Assembly (NCBI GenBank): GCA_965116945.1
Contig: OZ220734.1
Span: forward strand, 2,232,001-2,296,000
Length of the DNA stretch: 64,000 bases
Origin: Plut-88900 sp965116945
Lineage (GTDB): Bacteria > Chloroflexota > Dehalococcoidia > Plut-88900
Direction: 5' to 3'
A program made the position numbers and the translations under genes. This document shows, piece by piece, positions 9,063 to 16,145 of the stretch. Numbering within the stretch: position 1 is the stretch's first letter; each line of letters begins with the position of its first letter. Below the pieces are notes generated by a model that saw nothing but the letters and a program-made list of their open reading frames with translations, was not told where the DNA came from and searched no databases.

Positions 9063-9761
9063 TTATCCGGCAAGGCTCGTGAGAATTCCCAGTGCGGAGA
9101 ATGAGAAAAATGGAATTCCCAGCCCAAAGGATACACACGCCCAGATTCTCGCATTTCGGGAGCACCGCAAAGCGCCCTGGATGTCCCCACTTCTAATTTT
9201 TCCATTAACCCGCGCCGCGAATACAAGGGATACGATTCCCGCAGGCCAGAAGCACAAGAGGGTTGTAAATATCGCCCTGCCGAGATAGTTGGGTATCGCA
9301 TGGCGTACAGGTCCTGCATCGTCGTCCCCATAGCGCCCCGTGTAGCGCCTGCCTCCCGGCTCTCTCCCGCAGTTGCTGCAGAACCTGTTGTACTGGTAGT
9401 TGGGCTGGCCACAGAACGAGCAAATGTTGACCCCCGAAGAATGCGCGCCGCTCCCCTCATATCCACTTCCCCTTCCCTCCGAGCTTCTGCTGTAATGCTG
9501 CCTCTCACGAGCAGCACGTTGGCTCTCTTCCGCACGCTGGGCCTGCGCTCTTCTTTCTGCATCGTATGCACTGCGACTGCTTGGGTTGCCGAGTACCTGG
9601 TACGCCTCGTTGATCTGCTTGAAAATTGTCTCGGCCCACGGGTCCTTATTCCTGTCCGGGTGGTACTTGAACGCCATCTTCCTATAGGCGCTTCTAATCT
9701 CATCTTGTGAAGCCGTGGAGGAGACATCAAGAAACTTGTAATAGTCGTCGTTGCTGGCCAT
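9063..9761 (-). CDS. J-domain / zinc-ribbon / CD225 membrane protein
   Basis: 232 residues in three parts. Residues 5-70 are a DnaJ J-domain with the HPD tripeptide (KYHPDRNKD), which would stimulate an Hsp70 ATPase. After an Arg/Ser/Gly-rich linker, CSFCG...CSNCG at about 114-132 forms a two-knuckle zinc ribbon. The last 80 residues are a CD225/dispanin membrane module (PNYLGRAIFTTLLC, PAGIVSLVFAARVNGK, GDIQGALRCSRNA) with two hydrophobic segments. This places the J-domain at the membrane. The next two genes carry the same C-terminal module without the J-domain. Fusion of J-domain and CD225 is unusual. Confidence 0.85.
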   Translation of the reverse strand: MASNDDYYKFLDVSSTASQDEIRSAYRKMAFKYHPDRNKDPWAETIFKQINEAYQVLGNPSSRSAYDAERRAQAQRAEESQRAARERQHYSRSSEGRGSGYEGSGAHSSGVNICSFCGQPNYQYNRFCSNCGREPGGRRYTGRYGDDDAGPVRHAIPNYLGRAIFTTLLCFWPAGIVSLVFAARVNGKIRSGDIQGALRCSRNARIWACVSFGLGIPFFSFSALGILTSLAG

Positions 9762-9780
9762 GACAGTTCAACGCCGGGAC

Positions 9781-10203
9781 TCATTCGTTTATCAGCTCGG
9801 GCGGAGGCTCTCCCAGGAGTCCTGCCAATATTGCGATTCCAATCACCACCAGGCCTATAACAACACTTACTATCACCAACGTCCTCGCAGTACGGGACGC
9901 CGACTGCGCACCGGCAATGTCCCCCGCAGCTACTTTCCCGTTTACCTGTGCTGCGAATACTATCGCAACTATTCCCAAAGGAAGACAGCAGAAAATGGTC
10001 ACGAGGATTGAGGGAATCAGATAGTTGCGTACTTGTGGCCTGTATCCCCCCGATTCTCCAAAGGCTGAGTATCCCTGTTCGCCGTAATCTCCGGACCCCG
10101 ATGCTCGAAAAGGCTGGTGTGCAGCGGCTTGAATTCCCTGCCCGCAGTTAGTGCAATAATGCGCAGGCCCATCATTCTTAAACCCACATGTCGGACAAAG
10201 CAC
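9781..10203 (-). CDS. Zinc-ribbon CD225/dispanin-like membrane protein
   Basis: 140 residues: N-terminal zinc ribbon (CPTCG...CTNCG, residues 3-20), a Gly/Ser/Tyr linker and a CD225-type module (RNYLIPSILVTIFCCLPLGI, AAQVNGKVAAGDIAGA, SRTARTL) with two membrane helices. The start is GTG at 10203. It lies 19 bases upstream of the J-domain paralogue and 53 bases downstream of a third paralogue. The function of bacterial dispanin-like proteins is not established; a role in membrane organisation or stress sensing is only inference. Confidence 0.82.
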   Translation of the reverse strand: MLCPTCGFKNDGPAHYCTNCGQGIQAAAHQPFRASGSGDYGEQGYSAFGESGGYRPQVRNYLIPSILVTIFCCLPLGIVAIVFAAQVNGKVAAGDIAGAQSASRTARTLVIVSVVIGLVVIGIAILAGLLGEPPPELINE

Positions 10204-10256
10204 CCGATTCCCTCCGATTCAGCAGATGAACATTCAGGCAACCCTGGCAGAGCCAA

Positions 10257-10712
10257 TCATTCCAATACCACCGGCTCTGACCCCGTGCCCCCGACAATCA
10301 ACAAGATCACCCAACCCACAGTTATCACCAGCCCCACCCCGAAGGATATCCATGCCCAGTTCTTCGCGCTCCGGGATGTCCGCCATGCACCTTCCATGTC
10401 ACCCAGGGCTACCTTCCCATTCACCTGGGCGGCATAGACAATGGCTACTATGCCGAAGGGCACACAGCAGAACAGGGTAACCAGGATTGCCTGGACAAGG
10501 TAATTGGGCACACGGGTAGGAGAAACGCTGGCATCCCTGAAGGGCCTGTATCCCGGCCCGCTGTCAGAGGGCGGGTCCGGAATAGGGGGCGGGGGCGAAG
10601 GTTCGGGAACGGGAGCCTGCTCCTGATGAGCCCGCTCTTGCAGCGTCTGCCCGCAATTCCCGCAGAACCGGGCCGTCTCGGAGTTCCTCGACCCGCACGT
10701 CGGGCAATACAT
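10257..10712 (-). CDS. Zinc-ribbon CD225/dispanin-like membrane protein, second paralogue
   Basis: 151 residues with the same architecture as its neighbour: zinc ribbon (CPTCGSRN...CGNCGQ), a Pro-rich linker (residues 30-65), then a CD225 module (PNYLVQAILVTLFCCVPFGI, AAQVNGKVALGDMEGA, SRSAKNW) with two transmembrane helices. It is first in the run of three paralogues and is likely co-transcribed with them. The Pro-rich linker is cytosolic by inference. Confidence 0.82.
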   Translation of the reverse strand: MYCPTCGSRNSETARFCGNCGQTLQERAHQEQAPVPEPSPPPPIPDPPSDSGPGYRPFRDASVSPTRVPNYLVQAILVTLFCCVPFGIVAIVYAAQVNGKVALGDMEGAWRTSRSAKNWAWISFGVGLVITVGWVILLIVGGTGSEPVVLE

Positions 10713-10788
10713 CGGAAACCCTCCCGAATATATTCCGGCCTGTTTGGAAACCGCCCGGCCGAATTAAGACTTCATTATGGCTCGACGC

Positions 10789-11214
10789 CTAATGCATCGT
10801 ATGGTCCGCGCTGCGTACCAGAATCTCTAACGCAGAGTCAATTGGGTCATACACGATGCGCCATCTATTCAGCACGTCCCGGCCCAGCAAGGAGGGAAAC
10901 TCGTAATTTCCCTCGCGTGGTTCCGCAATCAACAGGTCGATTGCATACAACCTCTCCATTCCCTCCTCTGCGAAAGACACAATAGCTGCCTCTCGAAAGT
11001 ACACTGAACCGCCGCCGATACCCGTTGAAATTTCGCTATCGAACAACCGATTAAATGGTATGCCCATCCTGCTCGCATCTCGTGGATGTATGCAGGTGCT
11101 GTCCGCTCCAGTATCAACCAGGAAAGTAACGTAGCCTCTGGCGCCCAAGCGAGGAATGGCAATCTTTCCTCTTATTAGAGGCCTTCCTCGTTCGTCAAAT
11201 GCGCCAAGTATCAT
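10789..11214 (-). CDS. Retropepsin-like aspartic protease
   Basis: 141 residues, one retropepsin lobe: catalytic motif FLVDTGADST at about 31-40 and the C-terminal hydrophobic-Gly motif SLLGRDVLNRW. It would act as a homodimer, with each subunit giving one catalytic Asp. No signal peptide. Its ATG overlaps the stop of the upstream DUF5678 gene by four bases (ATGA), so the two are translationally coupled. The target is unknown. Confidence 0.85.
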   Translation of the reverse strand: MILGAFDERGRPLIRGKIAIPRLGARGYVTFLVDTGADSTCIHPRDASRMGIPFNRLFDSEISTGIGGGSVYFREAAIVSFAEEGMERLYAIDLLIAEPREGNYEFPSLLGRDVLNRWRIVYDPIDSALEILVRSADHTMH

Positions 11215-11516
11215 AGAAGCATAGGAGTAGGGTTGGTATTCAGAAACTCGACCTCCACGACTCCCCGGTGCACTCCTTGAGCATCCACCATGTCGAATAC
11301 CTCATCAAGCGAATCTCCCGCCGCCACCACCCCATCCTTGCTCATCGCAATCCATTTGTCGGGATAAGTCTTGAGCAACATTTCCATCTCCCGATTCATC
11401 CGTAACCACGCAGCTTCATATTCCAGACCTTCGTCGTCTCCTCCTGCACCTGACTCCCTCATCATCTCCAACGCACTCTGCAGCACCCGCTCTTTTTCAT
11501 CCTTCGTAAGCGTCAT
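11211..11516 (-). CDS. DUF5678-like small protein
   Basis: 101 residues: an N-terminal charged helix, then the DUF5678-like block LLKTYPDKWIAMSKDGVVAA followed by GDSLDEVFDMV, a short alpha/beta unit of unknown role. It overlaps the retropepsin start by ATGA, so the protease and this protein are made together. This suggests a partner or substrate relation (inference). Confidence 0.78.
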   Translation of the reverse strand: MTLTKDEKERVLQSALEMMRESGAGGDDEGLEYEAAWLRMNREMEMLLKTYPDKWIAMSKDGVVAAGDSLDEVFDMVDAQGVHRGVVEVEFLNTNPTPMLL

Positions 11517-11586
11517 TACAGACCTCCCGCGTCGAGACTCCCCTTCAGCATATCAGACAGCCACCAGGTGACCTTTACCCCACCGC

Positions 11587-12237
11587 CTACCGCCTATCCC
11601 GACCCGCCGGCCTTATCGATAAACGACGCTCACTCCCAGTGCCTGTGCTCTCCGTCGTCACTTGAGAATTCCTCGCAAGCGCCATGTGAATCACCCGACG
11701 CTCATTGGCCGGCATCGGATCCAGGGTAAAGGGTCTGCCAGTACTGCGTACCCGCTTCGCCAGCCTTTGCGCCAGCGTCTCCAGGTACTTGTACCTGCGC
11801 TGTTTGTACCCCTCCACGTCGATGTTCACCGGCGTCCATTCCGTCAACCGCCGACTGACGATGAAGTTCACCATAAATTGCAGGGAAGTAAGGGTCGATC
11901 CTCCCCGCCCGATCAGCAGCCCCGAGTCATCCCCCATGATGTCGATCGACAACTCCTCTCCCGCTATGCTGTTCGTCCTCAGCATCACCTCCGCATCCAC
12001 CTCCATCAACTCGAACATCTCCTCAAGGACCTCTTGTGCTATCGAGATAGCCTCGGGAGTTTTTTCTCTGGGTGTTACTCTTACTCTGGCGGGCTCGCTG
12101 CCGATGCCCAGGATGCCCGCTCTACCCTCGGTTACGACGACGACGTCGACCTCTGCGCGATCTGCGTCGAGTTGTTTCAGACCCAGGTCTATCGCTTCCT
12201 CCACTGTCTTGGCCGACACTTCCAGGCTCTCCATCAT
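11587..12237 (-). CDS. khpB: RNA-binding protein KhpB/Jag
   Basis: 216 residues with the three domains of the family: Jag-N (residues 1-55), KH (70-145 with the SGLLIGRGGSTL loop, the family GxxG) and R3H (150-205, ERRVIHMALARN). Binds RNA; in other bacteria it works with KhpA in cell-wall and division control. It stands next to yidC, as in most bacteria. Its start lies 116 bases inside the 3' end of yidC in another frame, so both proteins are encoded by the same DNA there. The Arg-rich end of yidC and the Jag-N domain are both convincing, so the overlap appears genuine. Confidence 0.93.
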   Translation of the reverse strand: MMESLEVSAKTVEEAIDLGLKQLDADRAEVDVVVVTEGRAGILGIGSEPARVRVTPREKTPEAISIAQEVLEEMFELMEVDAEVMLRTNSIAGEELSIDIMGDDSGLLIGRGGSTLTSLQFMVNFIVSRRLTEWTPVNIDVEGYKQRRYKYLETLAQRLAKRVRSTGRPFTLDPMPANERRVIHMALARNSQVTTESTGTGSERRLSIRPAGRDRR

Positions 12238-13042
12238 GGACTACCATCTCCTTTGAGCTATCGGCGGCCTTGCTGCCACGGGCCTCCACTGTCTGTCCAT
12301 CACCCTCTGCTGAAGGCAGCAGGTTGCCCCACCCCGTGGCCCGATATTGCAGTGCTATTCCAATCACGTTGGACACCACCCAATATAGCGCCAGGCCACT
12401 GGGGAACTGTATCGTGATAAAGCCGAACATCACAGGCATCATCCACTGCATCATCCGGTTCATCTGCATCTGCCTCGGGTCCGTCGATGGGTTCACCATC
12501 ATCTTCTGCTGCACCCACATCGAACCCCCGACCAGCAGGGGAAGCATAACCCTGGTGGGGTCGGGCTCCGAAAGATCCAACCATAGGAAGCCCTTGTTCA
12601 GCGGAACCGCAGTGTGTACCCCCGGCAGCCACGAATACAGCTTCTGCGACAGGTCCACCAGCCGTTCCGGGTTCTGAGGCAACGCTTGGATGATCGACTG
12701 GTACAGCCCTATCCAGATCGGCAACTGCACCACCATCGGTCCCAGGCACCCGACCGGGTTCACACCCTCTTCCTTGTACAGCCGCATGGTCTCCTGGGTT
12801 ACCTTCTGCGAGTCCTTGCCGTACTTCTGGCGGATCTCCTGGATCTTTGGCTGAAGGCGGGACATCGCCCGACTGGCGTTGATCTGCTTCCGAGTCAGCG
12901 GGTACATCGCTATCCTCACCACAATGGTGAAGGCAATGATGCTCAGCCCGAAGTTGCTTGCCAGGATTCCGTAGAGGAAAACCAGCGCGTTGAGCATGGG
13001 GCCGAGTAGGATCGCATCCCAAATGTCGATGATTATGCCCAT
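12122..13042 (-). CDS. yidC: Membrane protein insertase YidC/Oxa1
   Basis: 306 residues. Oxa1/YidC core with five hydrophobic segments, the groove Arg (VVRIAMYPLT, Arg43), the coiled C1 region (LQPKIQEIRQKYGKDSQKV) and VNPVGCLGPMVVQLPIWIGL. It lacks the large periplasmic domain of proteobacterial YidC and has no lipobox, unlike Bacillus SpoIIIJ. The C-terminus is a 40-residue polar tail ending in an Arg cluster (RRRSRRGRRRRRNRG), the kind of basic tail that contacts ribosomes in Oxa1. This tail overlaps the jag N-terminus in another frame. Part of the rpmH-rnpA-yidD-yidC-jag block. Confidence 0.95.
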   Translation of the reverse strand: MGIIIDIWDAILLGPMLNALVFLYGILASNFGLSIIAFTIVVRIAMYPLTRKQINASRAMSRLQPKIQEIRQKYGKDSQKVTQETMRLYKEEGVNPVGCLGPMVVQLPIWIGLYQSIIQALPQNPERLVDLSQKLYSWLPGVHTAVPLNKGFLWLDLSEPDPTRVMLPLLVGGSMWVQQKMMVNPSTDPRQMQMNRMMQWMMPVMFGFITIQFPSGLALYWVVSNVIGIALQYRATGWGNLLPSAEGDGQTVEARGSKAADSSKEMVVHDGEPGSVGQDSGGSDRPGSETTRRRSRRGRRRRRNRG

Positions 13043-13060
13043 GCCTGGTCTTTCGCCGTG

Positions 13061-14335
13061 TTATTGCGCGGGTGGGAACCCCGCCAACCCTTGGCCCGTG
13101 TTCGCGTCAATTGCGAATATATCGTATTTGCTAGTCACTACGTACACCGTATTTCCCCGATGACCGACTGGCGCCAGGATCTGACCTCCGCCGTCCCCTA
13201 GGGCCCGAGTGTTGAACGGCGCATCCCACGCGGCAGCTCCCGTCTGCGGGTCCAGTCCGTACACCCTGCCATCCCGTGACCCGACTACCAGCACCTTGTC
13301 TGCCAGGCTCGAGAACTGCCCGCCGGACCCCGACTTGCTCACCAGCGCCGGAGTCCCGCGTATCCCTTCAGTCGCGTAAAACGGTTCCGCCCAGAGGAGC
13401 GACCCCGAGGCCGCATCCACAGCGTGAACGCTGCCGTCCAAGGAGGCTATAAAGACTATGTCCTGGCCCCTGGCCTCTCCGAAGAGGGCGTTGGCCCATA
13501 TCCAGCTGTTGGTCGAGTACTTCCACGTCTCCCTGGCATTCAGGCCCCCGTTGACAGGCACGGCATAGAGGCTCTTGTCAAAGGAACCTATGTAAGCAAC
13601 GCCTTCTTCAATCAAGGGACTAGCTGCGATTGCGCCTCCCGCCCTGAACTCCAGCGTCTTGCCGCCATTCTCGCTCACACCGTAAAGCCTGCCATCCATC
13701 GTGCCGAAGTAGACCACCCCTCCCTTCACCACCGGCGCCCCCCAGATGGCGCCCTCAGCCGGGAAGAACACCCCACCCGTGCCCAGCTTGGACTCTCCCG
13801 TTTGGGCGTCCAGCGCATAGAGCATCCCATCGTCAGAACCGAAGTAGACCGTGTTGCTCGTCTGGGAGTATGCAACCCCGCCGAATATGACCCCCACCGA
13901 GTTCAACCCCGGCTCCGGGAACTGCCAGATCGGGTTGTCGAACCCTTCCGGCCCGATCGCATACACCCGACCGTAGTCTTCCCCATCAGACGTGTATATG
14001 ACCGAAACGAAAGTGGTCTGTCCCTCAAGCCCGGGGCCCTGCACAGGTGTCCCGTAAATCGCCGTTGACTCCCCGGTGACGAAGAAGCTATTGCTCATCG
14101 CACCGGATACGGCGTCAAAGATTTTCAGACTCGCCTGGTCGGAGTCTCGCTTGGTGGGAACGTAGATGGAGTTCCCGACCGCCGTCGGGCCTCCCCACCC
14201 CTGGAATGTAATTCCCAGCCCTGCGCCGGTGCAGGCCGATCCCACCAGCAGCCCTGCAAGCAGAATAACTAACAACAGCCTTCCGGACACAAACCGCAGC
14301 GGGCTCAGTGCGCCGAGATTGGACTCCCCCTTCAC
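13061..14335 (-). CDS. PQQ-like beta-propeller lipoprotein (BamB-like)
   Basis: About 424 residues. Short hydrophobic leader (LLLVILLAGLLVGSACTG) with a probable lipidated Cys (the -3 Gly is not ideal), then a propeller of PQQ-type blades with repeated VYFGSDDGMLYALDAQTG-like units (at least six). Probably an exported scaffold; it resembles BamB but there is no evidence of outer-membrane assembly here. The frame stays open through yidD and rnpA to 14659, which must be chance. The start is placed at GTG 14335, downstream of yidD; GTG 14290 immediately before the leader is an alternative. It is inserted between yidD and yidC. Confidence 0.83.
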   Translation of the reverse strand: MKGESNLGALSPLRFVSGRLLLVILLAGLLVGSACTGAGLGITFQGWGGPTAVGNSIYVPTKRDSDQASLKIFDAVSGAMSNSFFVTGESTAIYGTPVQGPGLEGQTTFVSVIYTSDGEDYGRVYAIGPEGFDNPIWQFPEPGLNSVGVIFGGVAYSQTSNTVYFGSDDGMLYALDAQTGESKLGTGGVFFPAEGAIWGAPVVKGGVVYFGTMDGRLYGVSENGGKTLEFRAGGAIAASPLIEEGVAYIGSFDKSLYAVPVNGGLNARETWKYSTNSWIWANALFGEARGQDIVFIASLDGSVHAVDAASGSLLWAEPFYATEGIRGTPALVSKSGSGGQFSSLADKVLVVGSRDGRVYGLDPQTGAAAWDAPFNTRALGDGGGQILAPVGHRGNTVYVVTSKYDIFAIDANTGQGLAGFPPAQ

Positions 14336-14370
14336 GGGGCATGCTCTAGCGGAGTTTACGGTATGGCCTT

Positions 14371-14598
14371 TCAGGGTACCGGGTCGTACCCGCCTGCTGA
14401 GAGTGGGTGGCAACGGCCGATGCGCCGGATAGTCATCCAGCCGCCCTTCAGGGCGCCGTATCTTTCGACCGCGTCCTGGCCGTATTCGGAACAGGTTGGA
14501 AGGTATCGGCACGTGGGACCGGGGCCGTAGAACGGAGAAAGAAATTGCCGGTAGAAACCGATCAGGCCCAGAACCAGGCGTTTCAGAATCATGCTCAA
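14371..14598 (-). CDS. yidD: Membrane protein insertion efficiency factor YidD
   Basis: 75 residues. Family signature LIGFYRQFLSP followed by CRYLPTCSEYGQDAVERYG and GGYDPVP at the end. Small membrane-associated protein that assists YidC-dependent insertion. It overlaps rnpA by four bases, the usual arrangement. Confidence 0.95.
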   Translation of the reverse strand: MSMILKRLVLGLIGFYRQFLSPFYGPGPTCRYLPTCSEYGQDAVERYGALKGGWMTIRRIGRCHPLSAGGYDPVP

Positions 14599-14957
14599 AT
14601 GGCTGTTGACTTCCGGCGAGCAAGCAAACCGAAGGCTCCAAGTAACTGGCCCAGTGCATTTCTCAGGTCACCGTATCCGGCCTCGGAAGCACCCTTTCTG
14701 GCGATTACGACGAGGTCCCAGCCATCCTTCCCTATCAACTCGGCCGCGATGTGCCGCAACCTGCGTTTCACGAGATTGCGCCGGACGGCGTTGCCAACCC
14801 TTTTCCCCACCGAAAATCCGGACCTGCTGAACTCGAGACCATTGGGAATTGCGCCAAGTACCAGAAACCCGTTTGCCCTGCGCTTGCCCCTCCTAAGAAC
14901 TCGGTCAAAGTCGCGGCTCTTCCTGAGCCGACGGTCCCTGGCCGAACCCTTCAGCAG
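14595..14957 (-). CDS. rnpA: Ribonuclease P protein component, probable CTG start
   Basis: Protein subunit of RNase P. The conserved part is SVGKRVGNAVRRNLVKRRLR. An ATG/GTG-only call starts at GTG 14810 and would lack the first third of the fold. Reading upstream in frame gives RRLRKSRDFDRVLRRGKR and FLVLGAIPN, which are the family N-terminus. No ATG, GTG or TTG lies before the in-frame TAA; tandem CTG codons at 14957 and 14954 follow GGGGAG at good spacing and would give a 120-residue protein of normal length. So the start is probably CTG. Sits between rpmH and yidD. Confidence 0.88.
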   Translation of the reverse strand: MLKGSARDRRLRKSRDFDRVLRRGKRRANGFLVLGAIPNGLEFSRSGFSVGKRVGNAVRRNLVKRRLRHIAAELIGKDGWDLVVIARKGASEAGYGDLRNALGQLLGAFGLLARRKSTAI

Positions 14958-14995
14958 CGGGCTCCCCTTTCTTTAGTATTCGAAATTAGTAAGCC

Positions 14996-15133
14996 CTAAA
15001 CGGCCAGTCTAGTCCGGCCCCTCGCCCGACGCCGCTGTATCACGTATCGTCCGCCACGGGTGCTCATGCGGGCCCGGAAGCCGTGCTTCCTCTTTCGGGG
15101 AAGCCTCTTTGGTTGGTATGTCCTTTTAGGCAT
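14996..15133 (-). CDS. rpmH: Large ribosomal subunit protein bL34
   Basis: 45 residues, very basic: MPKRTYQPKRLPRKRKHGFR, then ARMSTRGGRYVIQRRRARGR and TRLAV. This is the complete L34 sequence pattern. It starts at ATG 15133, about 20 bases after a consensus promoter, and is followed by rnpA, as in most bacteria. The downstream gap to the rnpA CTG is about 40 bases. Confidence 0.97.
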   Translation of the reverse strand: MPKRTYQPKRLPRKRKHGFRARMSTRGGRYVIQRRRARGRTRLAV

Positions 15134-15158
15134 GTTTCAGACTCGTTTAGGAATGCAG

Positions 15159-15188
15159 ATTATAGTTTGACCTCCCTCACCCTGTCAA
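15159..15188 (-). promoter_or_regulatory. Sigma-70 promoter of the rpmH-rnpA block
   Basis: On the minus strand, TTGACA (15183-15188) and TATAAT (15159-15164) are separated by 18 bases; both hexamers match the consensus perfectly. Transcription would start near 15152, about 20 bases before the rpmH start. Confidence 0.85.
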
Positions 15189-15293
15189 TCTCACCCACCT
15201 CTAACGTCCCATCATTCCGCCCCCGAGCCGGCATCCATCCCCATCTAACCGTCATTCCCGACTCCGATCGGGAATCCATCCCGCGGGCTGGGG

Positions 15294-15338
15294 GTTCCGT
15301 TCGCCCTGAGCGAAGTCGAAGAGTCGACCGAACGGAAC
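15294..15338. repeat. REP-like stem-loop element, copy 2
   Basis: Arms GTTCCGTTCG / CGAACGGAAC enclose CCCTGAGCGAAGTCGAAG, the same core as at 8468 and 17546. Just before it (15253-15274) is a smaller ATTCCCGA / TCGGGAAT palindrome. Confidence 0.75.
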
Positions 15339-15344
15339 GGGGCG

Positions 15345-15535
15345 TCCAGTCCCCTCTCCCTTGAGGGGAGAGGGTTAGGGTGAGGGTGATCCTCTCCCCC
15401 CAGTACCAAACTAGAGGCAAACGCCTGCGCCGAGGCGCAGGCGTTTGCCTCTGTTTATTCCTCCCCCTCTCCCTTACAGGCCCTAAGGGAGAGGGGGACC
15501 AAGGGGGTGAGGGTTCTTTTCCCCCACCCCCAAAA
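15345..15535. repeat. Left composite repeat flanking the terminase module
   Basis: Contains a CCCCTCTCCCTTGAGGGGAGAGGG inverted repeat (15351-15374), an 18-bp perfect hairpin with a 4-base loop (15413-15452) and a CCCCCTCTCCCTT...AAGGGAGAGGGGG inverted repeat (about 15463-15497) followed by CAAGGGGG and GAGGGTT. The same order of parts occurs at about 17590-17740 in the same orientation. The two hairpins differ at four stem positions, each with a compensating change. MITE-like ends; no coding sequence inside. Confidence 0.75.
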
Positions 15536-15667
15536 AGTGGGACATTTGCCCCTTGACTCACCTGAAACGTCCGTTCTATATTCTCCACCGACCCGAGCCC
15601 CGACCCCGTCGGACCCGCTGCATCGCCGAAACAACTGAATTGCCGAACTGGCTGAAAGGACTGCCGA

Positions 15668-16051
15668 ATGCCCAAGAAGAAGAAAAGCAAACCCAAGTCG
15701 CTCAGACCCCAGAGCGAAAAGCCCTATCACGGCCCCGACCTGGAACCCTGTCTCTACAGAAATAAATTAACCGACAATGGCGCCAAGACATTCGAACGCG
15801 CCCTCAGAATCAAGGACATTGACCAGGAGCTCGCCCTCCTGCGCACCCGCGTCGAGACCATTCTCGCAGACGACAATAAAAATACCCCTCTGTTGCTCAA
15901 AGCCGTCGAGCTCGTCATCCGCGCCTACTCCGCTAGGGCTCGCGTTTCCGACGACCCCTCCGCCCCCACCGAGCAGGCCATCGACAGCATGCTCAAAGAC
16001 GCATCCGAAAAATACGGCCTCAGCATAATCCCCTGGGATTCCAACTGCTAA
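15668..16051 (+). CDS. Terminase-associated small protein (possible small subunit)
   Basis: 127 residues. Lys-rich N-terminus (MPKKKKSKPKS), then a helical region (ALRIKDIDQELALLRTRVET) that resembles helix-rich proteins encoded just before terminase large subunits in several phages and bacterial islands. Start ATG 15668 has AAAGGA at 8-base spacing. It lies 94 bases before terL on the same strand, against the surrounding minus-strand genes. A DNA-binding role as small terminase subunit is inference. Confidence 0.65.
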   Translation: MPKKKKSKPKSLRPQSEKPYHGPDLEPCLYRNKLTDNGAKTFERALRIKDIDQELALLRTRVETILADDNKNTPLLLKAVELVIRAYSARARVSDDPSAPTEQAIDSMLKDASEKYGLSIIPWDSNC

Positions 16052-16145
16052 AGGACATCATCAACATCTTCAACCGCACGCCCCATACCCTCGCGCCCCC
16101 CGCCGCAAGGCCCGATTCCGCCTTCCATATCCCCGGAGCTGCCCC

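Noticed and set aside
9047..9784. 245-residue minus-strand ORF over the J-domain gene
   Set aside because: Other frame of the same strand; its sequence is low-complexity Arg/Ser/Thr-rich and the J-domain/CD225 frame is clearly the coding one.
12300..13022. 240-residue ORF in another frame of yidC
   Set aside because: Composition is Gly/Asp/Arg-rich without domain; yidC has the conserved groove Arg and membrane segments.
14336..14659. N-terminal extension of the propeller lipoprotein frame
   Set aside because: It runs through yidD and the end of rnpA, both of which are firm; the lipoprotein leader begins after 14335.
15134..15667. Possible oriC beside rpmH-rnpA
   Set aside because: No TTATCCACA-like DnaA boxes or AT-rich unwinding region seen, and dnaA is not adjacent; the gap holds repeats and a promoter.
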